A stretch of DNA of 64,000 nucleotides from Aphanomyces cochlioides (lineage: Eukaryota > Oomycota > Saprolegniomycetes > Saprolegniales > Verrucalvaceae). Of the stretch, positions 59,034 through 64,000 are shown one piece after another (positions within the stretch are counted from its first letter, which is position 1; the number at the start of each line of letters is the position of its first letter). Made by a program: the position numbers and the translations under genes. Below the pieces are notes generated by a model. The model had not been told where the DNA came from and did no database searches. It worked only from the letters and a program-made list of their open reading frames with translations. The DNA is taken from the NCBI GenBank assembly GCA_019828595.1, contig JAHQRK010000004.1, forward strand, positions 1,426,001-1,490,000, written 5' to 3'.

Positions 59034-61187
59034 TTGCGGGTGACTCCAAAGGAAGCAAGTGTGCCGTACAGGTGCAAAGGAATGAAGAACAACCCGTTAG
59101 AAGAACGCTTGCTTACTCTGTTTGCACAAGGGCTGATGGATGCTGGAGTTATCAAGCACAACCAACAGTCGGCTTGGTGCAGCCCAGTAAATCCAGTCAT
59201 GAAGCCGGACGGACGCAAGTCGTTGAAGACAGCCGACAAATGGACAGACGAGGATATATTGAAACATTTTAGGTTGACCAACGACAACAGAGTGGTGAAC
59301 AGCAGAACGGAGCCGAAGGCTGGACCAATGCCATTCCAAGCGACTATCACGCAACACTAGGGCATGCGAGCGATGGGAGTTTTCGACTTACCAAAGTGCT
59401 TTTGGCAATTCCCACTGCATGAAGACAGTTGCGAAATGCTCTCGTTTATGCTGAATGAATGGGTTTACACACCGGATCGAGTGATGAAAAGTCATGTGGA
59501 CTCTGCTCTTTACATGCTAGCATCGAGCGAGGAGTGTTATGCTTCTCTGCTTTTGAAAAACGTACTTGTTTGGATTGATGACATCCTAGTGTTTGCGAAA
59601 GATCCTGAAGAACACCTCGAAGTGATACATGAATTCTTTGGCCTGGTCGACCACTATGGGTTCAAGCTATCTCCGTCCAAGACAGTGTTGTTCACGAGCG
59701 AAGTCAAATGGTGTGGGCGTATTCTCAGCGGTAACGGCGTACGGCAAGGTCCCGCGAGAATCGAGCTGCTGTTTTCAATTCCCTACCCGACGAATGCTGG
59801 CGACCTGCAACAGCTCATTTGCGCAGTCAACTGGATCAGAGAATCGATCACAGAGTACGCGATTACAGGCGAATCACTCCAACAAGCATTGAACAAAGCG
59901 CTCGAAGGCAAGGCAAAGAAGAAACGGATCGCGAGCGGCATCAAAATCGAGCTCACTCTGGAAGAAAAAGCTGCTTTCGACGCTGTGAAGTCCAAGATGC
60001 GGACGGCGGTGGACATGTCGCACCCCTGTGCTGACGCCACGCTATGTCTGTTCACGGATGCAAGCGATCAAGGTTGGTGTATTATTGTTACGCAGGTGGA
60101 CAAACTCGACGACAAGCTGCCAATCCAACAGCAGTCGCACGAAATGCTTGTTTGTCAGTCGGGAATGTTTACTGGTACCCAGAAGTCATGGTCAGTGATC
60201 GAATAGGAAGCCTATCCTATTGTGAGTGCATGTGAGAAGTTGAACTATATACTGATGCGAGCTGAAGGATTTAGGATGTACTACGATCACAAGAACTTGA
60301 TTCACATCTTTGCGCCTGGCAAAGAGTGGCCGGAACACACGCGTGGCAAGTTGATGCGATGGGCAGCGATTATCGGCGGTTATCGATGCACCATTGAGCA
60401 CAGTGACGGCATCCACAACCTTTGGGCCGACATGATGAGTCGATGGGGTCGGCCGGCTTCAGGCATGGCGACCCGCAAAGTGCTAGCGGCGCGGTGGATG
60501 AAGAAACGCAAGCAATCGCGACCTACGCCAAAGCGAAACACTCTACGACCGCTCGATGAAGAAAACTCTATTTGGCCATGTATTATCGACATTATGAAGG
60601 CTCGAGCTGCTTACGCAAACGTACGACCTAAGGAAACGAAGCGTACATCGGACGATCAATCGTGGATTGTCGATGGACGACTTTGGATTCCTGTTGCAGC
60701 CGAAGACTTGATTCAAAGAATTTTGGTGGTTGCTCACAGTGGCAGCATGGGACATCGCGGCCAAGCGGCGCTAGCCTACCACGTGAAGCGTATATTTTGG
60801 ATCGAGCGGCTCAACGAACAAGCTGGAAATTTTATTGATGGATGCCTTCTATGTCCTCATGTAAAAGGGGGAAGGGTGGTGCATCGACCTTATGCACCTA
60901 CATGTCACGCCAAGCGAAGAAACGAAGGACTACACTTTGATTATCTGTTTATGGGTGAAGCTCTAGGTAGATCGAAATACGTCTTGGTTCTCAAGGACGA
61001 TTTGACACATTTGTGTGATCTAGCTGCGATGCACCAACAAGTCAAGTCTGTGTGGATGCACTTGTGGATTGGGCAAAGCGCTTTGGGATGCCGAGAGTCT
61101 GGATCAGCGATCAAGGAACACACTTCAAGAACGTTGCTGTCAAAGCTCTCGCGCACAAGTTCAAAGTCAAGCATAATTGTACCCTAG
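59034..61187 (+). pseudogene. Gypsy reverse transcriptase, RNase H and integrase
   Basis: One reading frame stays in register for ~2.1 kb with only two in-frame TAG codons (59358-59360 and 60204-60206). RT motifs are CSPVNPVMKPDGRK, MGVFDLPKCFWQFPL and VLVWIDDILVFAKD. The RNase H start is LCLFTDASDQGW, then VIE-stop-EAYPIVSACEKL. The integrase zinc finger is GHRGQAALAYHVKRIFW...CLLCPHV and the core is HFDYLFMGEALGRSKYVLVLKDD, until a frameshift near 61045. Confidence 0.85.
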
Positions 61188-62022
61188 CGTACTGCCCATG
61201 ACGAAATGGAACGGTTGAAAGGATGAATCGTGACATACTCCAAGTTATGCGTGTGATGCTACGCGAATTTCGACTGGCAGAACATCAATGGGACTATCTA
61301 CTGCCTATTGTCCAAGCCAACCTCGACCAGACGCCAGTGCCATCTCTAGCGAACAAGTCACCCATGGAACTGTTTACGGGATTTGAGCCAACTACCCCAT
61401 AGGATGTAATTGCACTAGGTGCAGGCCTTCGTGACTTCGGGCCTCCGAGCGCCGATGTCCGAAGCGTCCTCGACGAACTGCGTGCTAGTCTACAAGTCCT
61501 CCACAAAGCGATCCTCGACAAAAACGAAGCACGCGCTACGAAGGCGATGATTGCAACGGAAAACGCAGAAGTATGCAATGTGTGAAGGCGATTACGTTCT
61601 ATGGTCAAGATTGGACGAAAACCATCATCCGAAGCTACTTGTCACCTGGCTAGGACCGTACCGCGTCACACAAGTCAATGAGTATTCCCTCGAGATTGAA
61701 CATCTGCTGACCAAGGAAAGACAACAAGTTCACATGTCCAGAGTCAAGCTGTATGCCGAGGAAAGCTGTCAAATCACTGAAGAAATACTCGAACACATCT
61801 CATAACAAGAAATTATGTTGAAGGTTCACTCTATCTCTACACACAAGATGGACTAGGACGCTGGCGATTATGTGCTGCTCGTTCACTGGGATGGACCCGA
61901 ACAGCTCGAAGCATCATGGGAACGACTCAGCAAGCTCACGCGTGAATGTCTGGCAGTTGTGCAAGCGTATGCGAAGACAAACAGGTCGAAGAAAATACAC
62001 CAAGCGCTTGAGGCTGCAATGT
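61045..62022 (+). pseudogene. Gypsy integrase C-terminus and chromodomain
   Basis: After the frameshift the integrase continues (MPRVWISDQGTHF, then CP-stop-RNGTVERMNRD where TGA replaces the tryptophan codon of the CPWRNGTVE block). The GPY/F-like part reads LLVTWLGPYRVTQVNEYSLEI (61551-61805). A chromodomain fragment is YVLLVHWDGPEQLEASWERLSKL (61871-61940). Confidence 0.75.
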
Positions 62023-62217
62023 AGTTGTGGCTCAAGACGAAGCCAAGAACGCAGCTACTGCGATCTAGTCGTGGTGCGCGTTGAAGTGAAGCGTTGAGGC
62101 CGCGGTCAAGCCGTGGACCAAGCTCAAGGGAGAAGTGAAGCCTAAGATGCTGCGATTAAATCGTGGTTCAAGTCGAAGACCGAGCATGTGTCCACTGGAC
62201 ATGGCTTGGGGGGTGAT

Positions 62218-64000
62218 GTGTGCCGTGATCCAGCCGCATCATAGGCTCATCCTCGTGACAGCCGGTGTTGCCGAATGTGAACCGCAGTTTAAGCGACGAA
62301 GGCGTATCAAGATGAAGAGCCGCCGGTTTCAAGATGAAGGGTCACCGTTAAACCGACGCGCTCAAGATAGAAGGAAAAGACGTTCAAGTGAAGATTACAC
62401 TCAAGTAGTTAGTTCATTATCTGCGGCTAACTGCCCAATTCAATCAATTACGTGTTGACGGGAGGTGTCACTCCCCATTTGATTGTTTGTGGCGGCGGCT
62501 TCGCGGAACATACTACAATGACGTTCGTACGGCGCTGCCATTGATCCCAGCAAGTTGTATGTTGACGCGCCTGTAAGTTTTGACGAAGCCTCGTATATTG
62601 TGTGGTTGCCGGCCGCCCATCAAACAAGTGACCAGGTCTAATCGTTTGGCAATCATTGAAATACAGCAAATCCGGGGCAATCGTTTGAAAGCTTGTGGCA
62701 TCATTTGTGTCGAGCAAAGGCTGCTTCACTGGACTTGTACGGTTGGTGGAAGCAGTTGCGGGGATGAAGATGAGTGCAGAATGCACATTCCTCAATGAAG
62801 TCCATGTTGAAGATGTGGATATGGCAAGGTGTGAGGCGACTTCGACATGGATGTGGTCGCGGAATGTGCGTTCCCTGGTTTTTGGTCGTTGTCTAGAGTG
62901 TGAATTTGAATATCTTGTGTTAGTATATTTGGTAGTGATTGCTATGTCACTAAAGCGAGGTAGTTCATGGTTGCCATATGCGGATTTGGCATGTTGCGGG
63001 ATACTTGATCGTAGATAAAATCTCATATGCGGATTTCGATGTTTGGCCGACTTTCGATGGGTGTGGGGAAGCTTGCGAAACATTGGTGTGTCGTTGTTCC
63101 AGTTTCCCTTGCTTTAGTAACATTACGATGGACGTCACGAAGAAAAATCAAGCATTTTGAATGAAAAGTCTGAGTGGAATACAGACATAGTCAATAATGC
63201 GAGGTATTTTGTGTTGGGCTGCAATTTGTCATGTGAGATATAATACCCGTGGTAATTCATATTGAATGGAGGAGTGGTTTATAGAGGTCAGACCTTCAAA
63301 TTTCATTACTAGTACTATTTGGGCACCCGAACGCGCTTTCACCCCCAAATTCAATACCCGCCATCGCCGCGCACACACCGTCTTCTTCCTACGGACGTGG
63401 CGCAAACACACATGCTCAGGCGTCTCCCAGCAAGCACCACAGCTACTCAGACATCAATCAACACCAAGCGAGTCATAACATAATACAATATGCATTGTGT
63501 GTCTCCAATGGAGGACCCCCCCCCCCGAGTACAACGAATGGGTAACAGCGATATCTACGCGACGTCTTGTCAAACGGACGATTTTTCAAGATCAGTCGAC
63601 GAAGACGCGAAACTGACTTCGGTTTGCTCCCCAAACTCCCTATATTAAGTTGGCCAGGCGTTTGAATACAATGACATCGAGGACTTCCAACGTAATCATA
63701 AACCTTTTGCATTGAGTTCACCTGAAGGGCAATGATATCAAAGGAATTGAGAACTGTGATCACAAGCTCGAGAAATGCAAGTCGCTTCGCTTTGGAAAAG
63801 TGATGAACCATGCAGACACGTGACCCTCTTGGAAGATTCTATGGGGTCTCGAATGACAGCTACACCATCGTAGATGGAAGCAAGAAGGGCTGGTTGTATT
63901 TGTGTTTCTTGAATCGGACTGTCGTCTTGACATTTGCGAGGGTAAGCTCCCATAGTAGTGAGAATGATGAGTGTTATCTTTAACTGTGTGCTCATTCACA
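62218..64000. other. No recognisable gene
   Basis: The first part is probably the Gypsy 3' LTR, whose right end I cannot define. A 211-codon minus ORF (62448-63083) and a 107-codon plus ORF (62695-63018) overlap and have no family resemblance. A run of 13 C residues is at ~63514. Minus ORFs at 63473-63811 and 63738-63995 look coding in composition but are unidentified. Confidence 0.4.

Larger units (their letters stand above)
57725..62217 (+). mobile_element. Gypsy chromovirus-type retrotransposon, degenerate and lacking a recognised 5' LTR
   Basis: Order gag, zinc knuckle (RQPGQKAADCKE), protease-like region, RT, RNase H, integrase and a chromodomain. It ends at a purine-rich tract (GGCTTGGGGGGTGA, ~62204-62217) with a TGTGTGCC start that could be the 3' LTR. 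Its gag is split by the Copia element, so it is the older insertion. Confidence 0.85.

Noticed and set aside
62448..63083. 211-codon minus ORF as a gene
   Set aside because: Overlaps a 107-codon plus ORF, is rich in Thr/Arg/Pro/His with no domain, and sits in the probable LTR and flank of a retroelement.

Overview
The window looks like nuclear DNA of an oomycete-type stramenopile, probably of the Saprolegniales (Aphanomyces/Saprolegnia-like). The genes are eukaryotic and closely packed on both strands, often divergent or convergent with 20-200 bp between them. They are split by very short GT-AG introns, mostly 35-60 bp. The lineage is inferred from gene style and the transposon mix, not from a marker gene.

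Region by region. (1) 1-8668 is a tandem array of sixteen near-identical units of 532, 545 or about 578 bp. It runs off the left edge and looks non-coding; the unit-length classes differ only at a 43-bp hairpin at the unit junction. (2) 8669-11900 is repeat-rich: a LINE-like ORF whose end is encoded by the last array unit, LINE reverse-transcriptase debris, an inverted partial copy of the neighbouring CDK8 gene, half of a foldback repeat, and a short terminal-inverted-repeat element. (3) 11908-34865 is a gene-dense block: CDK8-like Mediator kinase (-), a tRNA guanosine-10 methyltransferase fused to ankyrin repeats (+), telomerase reverse transcriptase (-), an LRR/IQ/EF-hand protein (+), a coiled-coil/TPR-like protein (-), the GATOR2 subunit WDR24 (-), a small unknown gene (+), the XPF/ERCC4 nuclease (-), an LRRC40-like protein (+) and a small secreted or membrane glycoprotein (-). 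(4) 36321-48151 continues with an APP1-type (DUF2183) lipid phosphatase, a YAK1/DYRK kinase, a SCYL1-like pseudokinase, ARF1, V-ATPase subunit F and several small unknown genes. (5) 48152-64000 is a transposon graveyard. A broken DDE transposase lies next to a degenerate chromodomain Gypsy element. Its gag is split by a complete but decayed Copia element (50343-57719, 5-bp target duplication CCGTC). That Copia element is in turn interrupted by a DNA transposon with an intact 495-residue DDE transposase (DD82E spacing).

The host genes are unrelated housekeeping functions (transcription, tRNA modification, telomere upkeep, DNA repair, TORC1 control, membrane traffic, vacuolar acidification) and do not form a pathway. 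What several share is a palindromic ATCCGGAT-type motif, in most cases 30-100 bp upstream of the start codon. Annotated CDS spans run from start to stop codon and include introns; where I worked out exon limits by hand they are in the evidence.
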